Part shown: positions 49,171 to 57,888 of the stretch, piece by piece
Position numbering within the stretch: position 1 is the stretch's first letter
Layout of the letters: every line of letters begins with the position of its first letter
Origin: a virus
Reading direction: 5' to 3' (one strand)
Virus record (IMG/VR): IMGVR_UViG_3300029922_000017
Coordinates: 1-64,000 of that record
Length of the DNA: 64,000 nucleotides
Position numbers and translations under genes: made by a program
Notes under the pieces: model-generated
What the model saw: only the letters and a program-made list of their open reading frames with translations
The model's database searches: none
Told to the model about the DNA's origin: nothing

Positions 49171-50271
49171 TTATTTATTTTCGACAAATTCATATAAAGC
49201 TTTTGCTGCCTGTAAAACCTCACTAACAAATTCTTCGGTCTTAACCTGCCCGCATTTCGTAAGTTTAACGATTTCTGTGGCCGTATCTACTAGAGAAAGA
49301 CGAATCTCATATGCATTTTTGTTCTTGATAATAACAGGTTCATTGGAATTTGACAATTTCACGTTATGAGGTGAAGATTTCTCCGATTTAAATTCTTCTT
49401 TATTAGTTATTCCGGCCAAATATTTAAATCTATCCTTAGCCCCATTCAATTCAAGTGTTCCATCCTTAACTTTAACATCGATAGGCTCGGCTTCAACTAA
49501 TAATTCTCCGTTAATCGATACAGGAACTCCAATAGTATTAATAGGTTCCGGATGAATTACCGCATTAAATAATCTAATTTTTACAGGTTCGTCCAAGTCT
49601 TTACCCGATTCCGCTGTATATTCCGATTTTAATTCTGAATATAAAGTATCAACCTCAACTGAACTCAATCCATACTTATTGCATTCTTTCTTTGTTATAG
49701 GAGCACTTGATTTTTTAGTCAAAAACCACAATTCAAAATCTTTAGTAGAATCCATTTTAACAATGGAATGTTCTCGGATAATGTTAGGATTATTTAATTT
49801 ATCTAATTGTTTATTAATAATTTCTATATCTGCCGTTGGTAATTTAGATAAAAATACAGGTTGTTCCGTAGCAAATGCCACATTTAAAAGGGTGGCACCC
49901 TCAACCGATACGTAAGCAGGATAAGTCTTCATATTTTCATGGAAATTTTTATAAATGTCAATACTGGCCGTAACAGTATTATTTTTTCTATCATCTAATG
50001 ATTCAATGAAATTTGACATATCTTCTTCTGCCGAATACTTATTAATGGAAGAACTTAATGTGGTTAATTTTTTATTAAAATCATCATTGAATTTATCATA
50101 GTTAAAATTACAGTATTCTTGAGAGTTATCATTTTTAGCTACTACTTCTAATACTTTCATAGCTTCATCGTAAGGATTTATATATGACATTGTAATTTCA
50201 GATTTTGGAAATTTGTCAATAGAAGAAGTTGTTGACAACGCAACGGTATGTTTTTTAGAACCTTTTTTCAT
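49171..50271 (-). CDS. Hypothetical 366-aa protein
   Basis: 366 aa, acidic, mixed secondary structure, no recognised domain. Long for this region and well separated on both sides (38 and 179 bases), so it is probably its own transcription unit. Nearest features are the duplicated cassette and the TnpB element. Confidence 0.65.
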   Translation of the reverse strand: MKKGSKKHTVALSTTSSIDKFPKSEITMSYINPYDEAMKVLEVVAKNDNSQEYCNFNYDKFNDDFNKKLTTLSSSINKYSAEEDMSNFIESLDDRKNNTVTASIDIYKNFHENMKTYPAYVSVEGATLLNVAFATEQPVFLSKLPTADIEIINKQLDKLNNPNIIREHSIVKMDSTKDFELWFLTKKSSAPITKKECNKYGLSSVEVDTLYSELKSEYTAESGKDLDEPVKIRLFNAVIHPEPINTIGVPVSINGELLVEAEPIDVKVKDGTLELNGAKDRFKYLAGITNKEEFKSEKSSPHNVKLSNSNEPVIIKNKNAYEIRLSLVDTATEIVKLTKCGQVKTEEFVSEVLQAAKALYEFVENK

Positions 50272-50434
50272 ATTTAATGTGTGTATGTGTAAGTTGAACG
50301 GTATTGTTCAATCTTAACTATACATATCACTAAAAATAGAAAACCCCTAAATTATTTATCGTTGGCATTGCCAAACTCATGTCGGAGTTAGCATCGTGGT
50401 TGAATTGTAATATTTTAAATATATTATCACACTC

Positions 50435-50476
50435 ATGAACTACCCATCCCCTAAAGGAGATGGGTTTCCTCTTTCA
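50435..50476 (-). repeat. TnpB element right end with hairpin
   Basis: Minus strand: AAACCCATC/GATGGGTAG stem around CTCCTTTAGGG, then GTTCATGAG. The same layout (hairpin with a CTTTAG core, then GGGTAGTTCA) occurs at 52040-52087. By analogy with TnpB elements it would contain the omega-RNA scaffold end, and the bases after GGGTAGTTCA would be the guide. Confidence 0.6.
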
Positions 50477-51647
50477 TCCAACTCTTTTTGAGTTGTCCAG
50501 AGGCTACTTCGGGTTGTCCCAACCCTAGTTTTTTGATATTGTTTGCTGCTAAAATGTCTCTGTCATGTGTTACTTTACACATCGGACAAGTCCATTCTCT
50601 ATCTTTCAAAGTTAGAGAATGATTTATGTATCCACAAGAACATAATTTGGATGATGGTTCAAATCGTCCAATTTGGATGAAGTTCTTTCCATACCAATCA
50701 CATTTGTATTTCAAAATGTTGGTAAACGAATTCCATCCTACATCAGCAATTTGTTGATGTCTCATTTTTTCAAGGAAACGATATTCGTCTCTTTCATCAA
50801 CATCTTTATTTTCCATCATATCCTTTGTAGATAGAGTTTCCATACAAATTGTCTTCACTTGGTTATCGTGTGTCAACTTATGACTTAACTTGTGGTGGAA
50901 ATCTTTTCTACAATTGGTTATTTTTTCGTGTGTTTTAGCAACCTTTATTCTTTGTTTGTTTCTATTATTACTTCCTTTTGTTTTCTTTGATAATTGTCGT
51001 TGTTGTTTCTTGAGTTTTTTGAGAAATCGTTTTAATGGTTTAGGATTTTCAATCTTTTCTCCGTTGGAGAATGTAGCAAAGTGTTTCAATCCCAAATCAA
51101 TTCCAATGGTTGTTTTTTCATTTACTTTTGGATTGGATGGAAGTTCTTTCCCATCTTCAACCAAAATAGAAATGAAGTATTTGCCTGTGGTAGTTCGTGA
51201 GACATAAGACGAAGATATGTCTCCCTCAAATTGTCTGTCAAAGACACACGTAATTCCTCCAAGGAACTTTGGAATGATTACTTTTCCTTTTTCAAAATCC
51301 ACTTTAGTATTTTGTGGAATACGAAACTTTTGGTCATTCCTCTTACATTTGAATTTTGGATATGCTACTTTCTTTTTGAAAAATGAAGTGTATGCTTTAT
51401 CCAAATCCTCAAGTTTGGACTGGATAGAAAGAGAACCGACTTCGGCAAGCCAAGGTTGTTCACCCTTCTTCATTTTTGGAAGTTCTGCTTGAAGTTCGTA
51501 TCTTGAGAGATTTGTTTTATCTTTTTGGTAGGCTTCCATTTTCTTACCTAATGCCCAATTCCACACAAATCTTACACATCCAAAATGCTTCTCCAAAAGA
51601 ACTTTTTGTTCCTTGTTTGGATATATCCTATATTTGAATGCTCGTAT
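50451..51647 (-). mobile_element. tnpB: TnpB (IS200/IS605-type nuclease)
   Basis: 398 aa from a GTG (MIRAFKYRIYPNKEQKVLLE). RuvC-like residues: Asp in TTIGIDLGLKHFATF, Glu in ICMETLSTKDMM and Asp in THDRDILAANNI. The zinc knuckle is SSKLCSCGYINHSL...CPMC, one residue shorter (CxC) than usual. No TnpA recombinase is in the window, so the element is IS1341-like. TnpB is an RNA-guided nuclease and CRISPR-Cas12 ancestor. Intact except for the knuckle. Confidence 0.9.
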
Positions 51648-51712
51648 CACAACAATACATATCATTGACTTTTAGAAAACATCAACTTATTTTCTAAATT
51701 GTGTCAATTCAT

Positions 51713-51752
51713 CCCACCCGCTAAAGCAAGTGGGATTTCTTGCCACGAAGTC
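51713..51752 (-). repeat. Remnant of another TnpB right end
   Basis: Minus strand AAATCCCACTTGCTTTAGCG followed by GGTGGGATGAATTGAC: same hairpin shape and CTTTAGC core as the other two ends, but the GGGTAGTTCA tail has decayed. Suggests a third insertion in this spot. Confidence 0.5.
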
Positions 51753-51809
51753 GTTAAAATTTGCCAATTAAAAAAATAATTAAAGATTTTTTATGTTTTT
51801 CGTAAAGTC

Positions 51810-52073
51810 GTGAATATGTTGCAGTATAAGAGTGATTGGAACGGAAAGAATTTTCTAAAAATAGGAAGATTCGAACCATCCAGTAAAATGTGTAGTAAGT
51901 GTGGATATACTAATCATAATCTATTATTGAGTGATAGAGAATGGGAATGTCCAATTTGCAATACTAATCACGATAGAGATGTGAATGCAGCTAATAATAT
52001 ATTAGACTTTTCATTTCCTAAAACGGAGTTTTTAAAGGGTAGGAATTACCCTATTGAAACTCAACTGCTTTAG
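51810..52073 (+). pseudogene. 3' fragment of a second tnpB
   Basis: 87 codons equal to the TnpB C-terminus: LQYKSDWNGKNFLKIGRFEP, a normal CxxC knuckle (MCSKCGYTNHN, CPICN) and NHDRDVNAANNI. It lacks everything upstream of the last third, so it cannot be active. Plus strand, opposite to the intact copy, and followed by its own right end at 52040-52087. Confidence 0.85.
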
Positions 52074-52087
52074 TAGTTGGGTAGTTC
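52040..52087 (+). repeat. Right end of the plus-strand TnpB element
   Basis: GAAACTCAACTGCTTTAGTA then GTTGGGTAGTTCA; ends at about 52087 where the 52086-54746 gene begins on the other strand. Confidence 0.6.
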
Positions 52088-54746
52088 ACGACGCCATCTG
52101 CAAATCATCATTCCCATATGCTCCCATGTAAGTTGCGTCATAATCATTTATAATATAATTTAATAATGAGGTTAGTGTTGGTAGATGTTTGACACTTCCC
52201 GATTTAAAATCTATACGAACACTGAAATTGGGATTTATGAGAATGGAGTCGGAATTAATTTTATTATGGTATTTATTATTGGAAGTATTCCATATAAATC
52301 CCTTCTCGGTCAAATATTGTTCATTGGTAGGACTTAATTTTTTACCGCCTACTTTTCCAGTTGATTGTTTATTGGTTGGAACTGGTGTTTTCCCAATAAA
52401 TCCATTGTCATCATAATTATCGGCTATATATTGGGTCATATCATTAATTGGCTTACTCAATTTAATTCCGGCAAATTGTGCCGATACCAATACTGATTTA
52501 TCATTATTAAAGAATGTAACGGTATCATTATTCTTTCTATGTTTATAATAAGTTATACCGCCATTATTTAATACTTCAAATCCACGGGACACCATTCCCA
52601 TTTCATCTCCATCCGTTAAACGTATGGATTTTGGAGGTGTATTCAATCCAACGTGTAGAGTATAATCTGAACTTGAGGTTGAATTTGGAGGAATGACCGA
52701 TGGTTTTTTAGTATACATCTGGGCAGTTGTAGAAGTTGTGCCTCCATATATATTGGACGCATATGTATTTCCGCCATAATATGGGTCCCAATTACCATTA
52801 ACATCATAATGTCCTTTGGTGTGTTGGTCGGGACTCGCCTTCTGTGTAAGAATGGGCGTTGACGGAGGGGGCGGATTTAAACTATAGTCTGCATTATGTA
52901 TTTGTGTCGGTGTTAATGTATGAAATTTTAATTCGGTATTTTTCTCGGAACATCTCTTGAATAAGTCGTCAAAGTTATTAAATGTCTCTATATACGCCAT
53001 ATCATATCTAATTCCAATTGCATATGTCCCATCAGTAAATGCCGCCGCAGTTAGCATTTTCGGTTCGGCATTACCATCCGTATCTACGACATTAAAATTG
53101 GCAAATTCCAGTCGTTCGAAATCCGATGGGCGAATATTAATGGTTAAAAATTTAAGTTTTTGTTCTTTTGTAAAGTCAGTGACGGCTCGACGAGCGGCAT
53201 ACATCGTATATCGAGGCAATTTTGTAATATTGTCACCATGTTCTTTTTTAAATTTTTCAATTGCTTCATTAAAATCATGGAACACCTGTGCATCGGAGTC
53301 ATCGTCTGTGTTTATAGTTATGATGTTATTTTCGTGAATTTTTAAGTTATATTTTAGTATTTTAATTTGGTTGTCTTTATTTTTATATTTCACGCTGGCA
53401 CTATAATTCGTCCCATCCATGGTATTAAAATCTAAAGAGTCTAATATTTTTTTCTGCTCCGGAGTGGCGTGTATAGCAGGTGAATTTATATATTCTTCCA
53501 TCTTTCGCTCATCTTCCGGATTACCCGGTAAATATACCAAACACCTATTGATTAATTGTTTTATAACGGGCGAAACATCTTCCAAATATCTGGCAACGTG
53601 AGTTACTCTGGCACGTCTATCCAAATCCCGTTGAGGAATAAATAACCCTCCCTTATTTAACATAGGACCGGAATTATGTGCTAAATCATAAATGTGGTCA
53701 ATAGCAGCCGATATTTTTTCGTAATTATGAGATTGTAATTCGGGCATTAACTTAATAAAGGCAGTCGCTCCAGTTCCCCATGCTGGTCCACCATACGAAC
53801 TTTCGCTCCATGCAATTTTGGAATAGGCATTTTCAATGTCTTTCCAAGTTAGTTTGGAGTTATTAATTGCATGATTTATTTTAGCCACCACTTTTGAACT
53901 TATCTGTCCACCAACCGAATAATCATCCTCGGTTAATAGACATATTTCGTTTATGAAATTCTCATTTGTGCTTTCCGAGTCCCAGAAGGGGTCATATTTT
54001 TTCCAGTAATCATCTTCGGTGTCATCGGTTGGTTCTGCATCGGAAAGTTCTGGGTCTTCTTCCGGTTTATATTCATTATCTGGTTTAGGTTCGATTTTGT
54101 CTAGGTCATCGGTAGCATCTGGTTCTTTTTCGGGTTCTTCCGGCTCCGGAACATCTCCAGTGCCAACATAATTATTATCATACAATGCGGAGAACTTCAG
54201 GAGTCGTTTGACCGACTCTTCTTGTCCTGTCATACTCGGCAAATATGTTTTTACAAGTTTATTAAACCTTTCTTTTGAAATTGTCGTTTTGTTTGGTTGT
54301 TTTTCCAGATAAATTGTATTTCTAAATGATAGCCATTGATGTGATTTATTAAAAATATGCCTTAACTCTTGGACTAATGCCATTCTCAAATATCCTGACA
54401 ACTTGGTTCCCAATATTTTTGTAACTTGTTCGAATACGTCATCAATAATAACTCTTAATTTATGAGGAGCAATTTTACCACCCATCATAGGATATTCAAC
54501 ATCATCCCAATTTGTCCCCGCCGCAAATCCAGCACCAAAATTCGGGTCGGTCTTTGCTGCATGGACTTTTGCACCGGTTGACATGGGGAGTGGCGTTCCA
54601 AGAATACGATGTAAGTATTCCATGGCATAAAAATCGTAAAATATACGTTTGGAAGCAGTAGTATCACCCGTTTTCAGGAGATTTATTTTCGGAGGTGTAT
54701 ATCGCAATCTCTCAACCAAGAGAGAGGCTAACAAAATTCGACTCAT
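52086..54746 (-). CDS. Large hypothetical protein, C-terminus formed by IS end
   Basis: 886 aa. N-terminal 190 residues are helical; residues 195-260 are a Pro/Glu/Asp-rich linker; the rest is mixed with Gly/Tyr/Thr-rich parts (DPYYGGNTYASNIYGGTTST). No recognised domain; size and late-type ATATTTATAATC element before the ATG suggest a virion protein. Its stop TGA lies in the TnpB right end (reverse complement of GTTCA), so the original C-terminus may be longer. Confidence 0.65.
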   Translation of the reverse strand: MSRILLASLLVERLRYTPPKINLLKTGDTTASKRIFYDFYAMEYLHRILGTPLPMSTGAKVHAAKTDPNFGAGFAAGTNWDDVEYPMMGGKIAPHKLRVIIDDVFEQVTKILGTKLSGYLRMALVQELRHIFNKSHQWLSFRNTIYLEKQPNKTTISKERFNKLVKTYLPSMTGQEESVKRLLKFSALYDNNYVGTGDVPEPEEPEKEPDATDDLDKIEPKPDNEYKPEEDPELSDAEPTDDTEDDYWKKYDPFWDSESTNENFINEICLLTEDDYSVGGQISSKVVAKINHAINNSKLTWKDIENAYSKIAWSESSYGGPAWGTGATAFIKLMPELQSHNYEKISAAIDHIYDLAHNSGPMLNKGGLFIPQRDLDRRARVTHVARYLEDVSPVIKQLINRCLVYLPGNPEDERKMEEYINSPAIHATPEQKKILDSLDFNTMDGTNYSASVKYKNKDNQIKILKYNLKIHENNIITINTDDDSDAQVFHDFNEAIEKFKKEHGDNITKLPRYTMYAARRAVTDFTKEQKLKFLTINIRPSDFERLEFANFNVVDTDGNAEPKMLTAAAFTDGTYAIGIRYDMAYIETFNNFDDLFKRCSEKNTELKFHTLTPTQIHNADYSLNPPPPSTPILTQKASPDQHTKGHYDVNGNWDPYYGGNTYASNIYGGTTSTTAQMYTKKPSVIPPNSTSSSDYTLHVGLNTPPKSIRLTDGDEMGMVSRGFEVLNNGGITYYKHRKNNDTVTFFNNDKSVLVSAQFAGIKLSKPINDMTQYIADNYDDNGFIGKTPVPTNKQSTGKVGGKKLSPTNEQYLTEKGFIWNTSNNKYHNKINSDSILINPNFSVRIDFKSGSVKHLPTLTSLLNYIINDYDATYMGAYGNDDLQMAS

Positions 54747-54788
54747 GATTATAAATATGAGATTAAAAGCAAAAACCCATCATAAAAT

Positions 54789-54865
54789 GGTGGAAATGCT
54801 CGGAATTGAACCGAGGTCTTGAATACTAATTCATAACGATACTACATGGTTATTTCATTTTAATT
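54789..54865 (-). pseudogene. Degenerate tRNA
   Basis: T arm CTCGG/CCGAG with loop TTCAATT, CATTTCC, A, CCA are clear. The 5' side gives only GAAAT to pair and no clear anticodon arm. Isolated from the tRNA cluster. Confidence 0.5.
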
Positions 54866-54869
54866 TAAT

Positions 54870-55300
54870 CTTGATTTTTTTAATGAACAATACATTTCAA
54901 GCATTGATAATTTATTGAGTTATCAACGATCATATAATTTTAACTATATGCGGTTTACTCACTATTAGAGCAATAAGAATTTTAATGAGTATCCAGTCTT
55001 ATTTCGGCAACTAGACCAATTCTAATTCGGGCGTATTGATTTCTTCATTCAGAAAGAATGAAAAATCCAACGCTGCAATCTGCGCTAGGCGGTTTGCATT
55101 TGGTTTTTAATTATATTTTTAACGAGGCCATATAATAAACCCTCCCCATGCATCGTTATGTCAAAGAATTCGGTCGATACCATTACATTCCCATTAACAT
55201 TAATAACTATAACAAAATTTGGCTAAACTGTCAATTAAATTTAATCCCAAAACAGAATATTGGGGATAATAAGTCATATAATAGTTTAAAATAAGTTCGT
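54870..55300 (-). other. Noncoding stretch with one promoter-like site
   Basis: TTGACA-N17-TATAGT at about 55205-55234 is followed after 5 bases by ATG, but the frame is only 5 codons long. A second TTGACA lies at about 55160. No gene supported; may hold a small RNA. Confidence 0.35.
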
Positions 55301-55303
55301 AGT

Positions 55304-55474
55304 TCATAGTTCAACTTTCCATTTATCAATTGCCTTTACCACCTTTTTTAATTCTCTCATCTTTCGTTTTGCCGGTATATATCGAAGGTCAGCCTCAACA
55401 GTGTCCATGTAATCTTCGGTGATTTCCTTGAGTTTTATCAAGAGTTCTTTTTTATCTTTTTCAAATGGCATCAT
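55304..55474 (-). CDS. Small basic helical protein
   Basis: 56 aa from MMPFEKDKKELLIKLKEITE. I use the ATG at 55474 because the upstream part of the open frame is antisense to the plus-strand gene 55580-55810. Confidence 0.5.
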   Translation of the reverse strand: MMPFEKDKKELLIKLKEITEDYMDTVEADLRYIPAKRKMRELKKVVKAIDKWKVEL

Positions 55475-55540
55475 AACGTGTGTGTAGTATAACCGACTTA
55501 AATATAAATAGCAACCTCTTTTATCAAATTTAAATAATTC

Positions 55541-55568
55541 TTGACTTCTCCCGATAAATCTATATACT
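55541..55568 (+). promoter_or_regulatory. Early promoter on the plus strand
   Basis: TTGACT, 16 bases, TATACT, then 11 bases to the ATG at 55580. Same class as the minus-strand early promoters. Confidence 0.7.
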
Positions 55569-55579
55569 TTCACAAAATT

Positions 55580-55810
55580 ATGAATAATACACCAGACCAA
55601 ACACTCAACCCATACAAGTCCAAATTTAAACTCATCTGTGCATCTAAATGTAAAAAGTATGCGTTGGAGTCGGCGAAAGTTAATCGACCCACCAACAACT
55701 TTACCAGAGTATCCCATGAATTTTTGGTTTCGTGTGAGAATGCCTTGCGGCAAATCATCGACTCCAAGGTGAAGTCACACCCATCCAAGGGAAAAACTTT
55801 AATGCAATGA
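55580..55810 (+). CDS. Small basic DNA-binding-like protein
   Basis: 76 aa. CKKYALESAKVNRPTNNFTR and LVSCENALRQIIDSKVKSHP, PSKGKTL resemble short phage proteins with a histone-fold-like helical pattern. Lys/Arg-rich. First gene of a plus-strand operon; its TGA overlaps the next ATG. Confidence 0.55.
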   Translation: MNNTPDQTLNPYKSKFKLICASKCKKYALESAKVNRPTNNFTRVSHEFLVSCENALRQIIDSKVKSHPSKGKTLMQ

Positions 55811-56331
55811 AAATACTGGTATTGTTATCGGTGGGTTTTTTAACTGCGTGTTCCTCGGTTAAATATGATAATTCAATTTTTCATTATAGCGTTCCCCAAG
55901 AACACCAGCCAAATTGTGTAGTTGGGGCGTTTTGCATGTATGCAAATGAGATGTTAAATGTCAAAACCTCTCCGTTATATTGGCAAACCAACAAACTGAC
56001 AAAATTGGAAGGGACTGGAGTTGAATTGGAAAATATTATACCGGCATGGAACCGAGTGTTTATAAATTCGCCGTTAACTTGCATATATGACTCGAAAAAT
56101 TCCGATTTAAATATACATATAACCTTTAAACGGCCTTATATGTGGATTGGAAAATATAGCGGTGGCTATCATGCTTGTTTGATATATTTTCAATCCAACT
56201 CAGTAACCTATAAACATTTTATATATTATCCATTGGAACATACTAATTATATGGTGACAGTAGATTATATATCTTTCTTTACCAATACGCTCCAAATTTA
56301 TGATATCATCGGAACAACTAACAAAAATTAA
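55807..56331 (+). CDS. Lipoprotein
   Basis: 174 aa. Signal peptide with a good lipobox MKILVLLSVGFLTACSS. The mature part has a Cys (QPNCVVGAFCMYA) and His (GGYHACLIYF) in an order recalling papain-like folds, but no clear motif. Likely anchored in the host inner or outer membrane, perhaps for superinfection exclusion or lysis timing (inference). Confidence 0.65.
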   Translation: MKILVLLSVGFLTACSSVKYDNSIFHYSVPQEHQPNCVVGAFCMYANEMLNVKTSPLYWQTNKLTKLEGTGVELENIIPAWNRVFINSPLTCIYDSKNSDLNIHITFKRPYMWIGKYSGGYHACLIYFQSNSVTYKHFIYYPLEHTNYMVTVDYISFFTNTLQIYDIIGTTNKN

Positions 56332-56545
56332 CTCTAAATTTCCATGGTCAAACTGTATATCGGTGTTTCAATTGGGGGATGACTCTGTCAAATGGAACTT
56401 GATAGTTAAAATTCAGAATTCGATGGGGCATTTTGAATGTCTATTATATCTTAATAAATTATCAGGTGTATTGGGCGGAAAATCTCATGCCTTGGCGACC
56501 ATCGAAGACCGGATGTTGGCCTTATACGAATTTAGCACCGCATGA
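56300..56545 (+). CDS. Hypothetical protein
   Basis: 81 aa, overlaps the lipoprotein gene by 32 bases and the next peptide by 4 (ATGA). No recognised domain (FECLLYLNKLSGVLGGKSHA). Confidence 0.55.
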   Translation: MISSEQLTKINSKFPWSNCISVFQLGDDSVKWNLIVKIQNSMGHFECLLYLNKLSGVLGGKSHALATIEDRMLALYEFSTA

Positions 56546-56604
56546 ACATGTTATGGATAATTTGCGGCGGCATATTTATTTATTTAATTATTTATAATAA
56601 ATAA
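56542..56604 (+). CDS. Very small membrane peptide
   Basis: 20 aa, MNMLWIICGGIFIYLIIYNK, a single transmembrane helix. The ATG overlaps the stop of the previous gene, so coupling supports translation. Confidence 0.45.
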   Translation: MNMLWIICGGIFIYLIIYNK

Positions 56605-56618
56605 TCATATTTATAAAT

Positions 56619-56792
56619 ATGATTATTTGTTTAACCCTATCAATTTTAATATCCGTGATATTGGTCAGGCAGTATTATACGAATAAAATAAGAAAACTTA
56701 AAATTTGCAAATTTAATAATGCTTGCACAAAATACAATAAGAAAGATACTTCCGAAGCCTTAAAAACGAGTAATTCAGTTAATTATATCTGA
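56619..56792 (+). CDS. Small membrane protein
   Basis: 57 aa: transmembrane helix (MIICLTLSILISVILVRQYY) then a basic/Cys-containing tail. A late-type CATATTTATAAAT lies directly before the ATG, so it may be expressed late in spite of the early promoter upstream. Confidence 0.55.
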   Translation: MIICLTLSILISVILVRQYYTNKIRKLKICKFNNACTKYNKKDTSEALKTSNSVNYI

Positions 56793-56975
56793 CCAAGATA
56801 CCTCTCCTCAATACGATTTAGAACTTCAATCCGCCGTTTTTTCGGCCTCCGGCAAACGCCGATAACTTTTCAATATAATAAGTCGGCTCACCCAATCGAT
56901 AGTAAAATAATAGATATTACTCCCAAGCGGCATAAAATACCATGGCTATGATTATCCATAAAAATATCGGCATAA
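56793..56975 (-). other. Short stretch with hairpin and weak ORFs
   Basis: Contains CCGCCG-TTTTTT-CGGC-type complementarity around 56835-56870 and two short frames (up to 23 codons) without good starts. No gene supported. Confidence 0.35.
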
Positions 56976-57473
56976 TCAAAGAGTCTTAATTTCGGAACCA
57001 GTAATAGGAAAATGACCATCCAATGGAATATTCCCTGCGGCATCATGAATTGAAGTATTGAAGTTACTGATAATTTCTATATTTCCACCACCAACATCCA
57101 GAGACCAATCAGATTTTGCATAAGAACCAATACGTTTCGTAGTATTGATATCGGCGGCATTACAATACGACATAGTAATATTGTTATTGGGGAATATAGA
57201 GTCATCAACTACCACACTTGAAGTATTTATCTTACATAACTCATCGGTTGGACTATTGACATAACTAAAAGCCGTCAATTGAAAATCATTGGAAGCAGAC
57301 GCTTGAAGGGATGCCGAGGCCAATATGAGCAAATCATCCACCTTTTTCTTATAATACCTCAATAAGTCATTTTTATTCTTATAATCCTTGTTGGTAGAAT
57401 AGTATTTCGCAACGTTGTTCCGTTGTGCCGCCTTCCGTTCTGCTTCGGTATGATATTTTTTTGCTCTTCCCAT
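56976..57473 (-). CDS. MGR-motif protein with longer C-terminus
   Basis: 165 aa. MGRAKKYHTEAERKAAQRNN at the start, then YYxxN-type repeats as in 19692 and 57686, and an Ala/Ser/Asn-rich 100-residue tail without a known domain. The N-terminus probably binds DNA. Confidence 0.6.
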   Translation of the reverse strand: MGRAKKYHTEAERKAAQRNNVAKYYSTNKDYKNKNDLLRYYKKKVDDLLILASASLQASASNDFQLTAFSYVNSPTDELCKINTSSVVVDDSIFPNNNITMSYCNAADINTTKRIGSYAKSDWSLDVGGGNIEIISNFNTSIHDAAGNIPLDGHFPITGSEIKTL

Positions 57474-57476
57474 AGG

Positions 57477-57566
57477 TTAATCTCGTGATTTTAAGTTCCA
57501 ATAGTCAATTAGACCAATTATAATTATAACCGATAACAGTATTTGTATTATATCATGAGTAGTCAT
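57477..57566 (-). CDS. Small membrane peptide
   Basis: 29 aa, MTTHDIIQILLSVIIIIGLI plus a short polar tail: one transmembrane helix. The TAA is 3 bases before the next ATG. Confidence 0.45.
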   Translation of the reverse strand: MTTHDIIQILLSVIIIIGLIDYWNLKSRD

Positions 57567-57685
57567 GCGATATAGTTATCCCATACCAACAACCACAATC
57601 GATAAATTTTTTTTCGTAATTTTTTCAATGACGACCTTATTACATGAAAAAGCATACCATTAAAACCCATATTTTACAAGTTATT

Positions 57686-57880
57686 TTATAATTTAGATAA
57701 TGTAAATGGTTGATTGAGAGAGCCACTATCAGTAGAAGATATCCCATTAACCTGTTCATGATACCGCTCTTTATTTTTATTATTAATATCATCCCGATTC
57801 TTCCAGTAATACTTCATTTGTCTTTGTTTTCTGGCTTCGTCTTGTTGTTCTTTAGTTGTATATTTTTTAGTTCTTCCCAT
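57686..57880 (-). CDS. Short MGR-motif basic protein
   Basis: 64 aa: MGRTKKYTTKEQQDEARKQR then MKYYWKNRDD. Nearly the same N-terminus as 19692-19835. Starts 9 bases after the Vsr-like gene 57889-58509, again pairing this motif with an endonuclease. Confidence 0.65.
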   Translation of the reverse strand: MGRTKKYTTKEQQDEARKQRQMKYYWKNRDDINNKNKERYHEQVNGISSTDSGSLNQPFTLSKL

Positions 57881-57888
57881 AGTTTTAT

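Noticed and set aside
52086-52416. Plus-strand ORF 52189-52416 and other long plus frames over the 886-aa gene
   Set aside because: They are shadows of the minus-strand gene with poor starts and no coupling.
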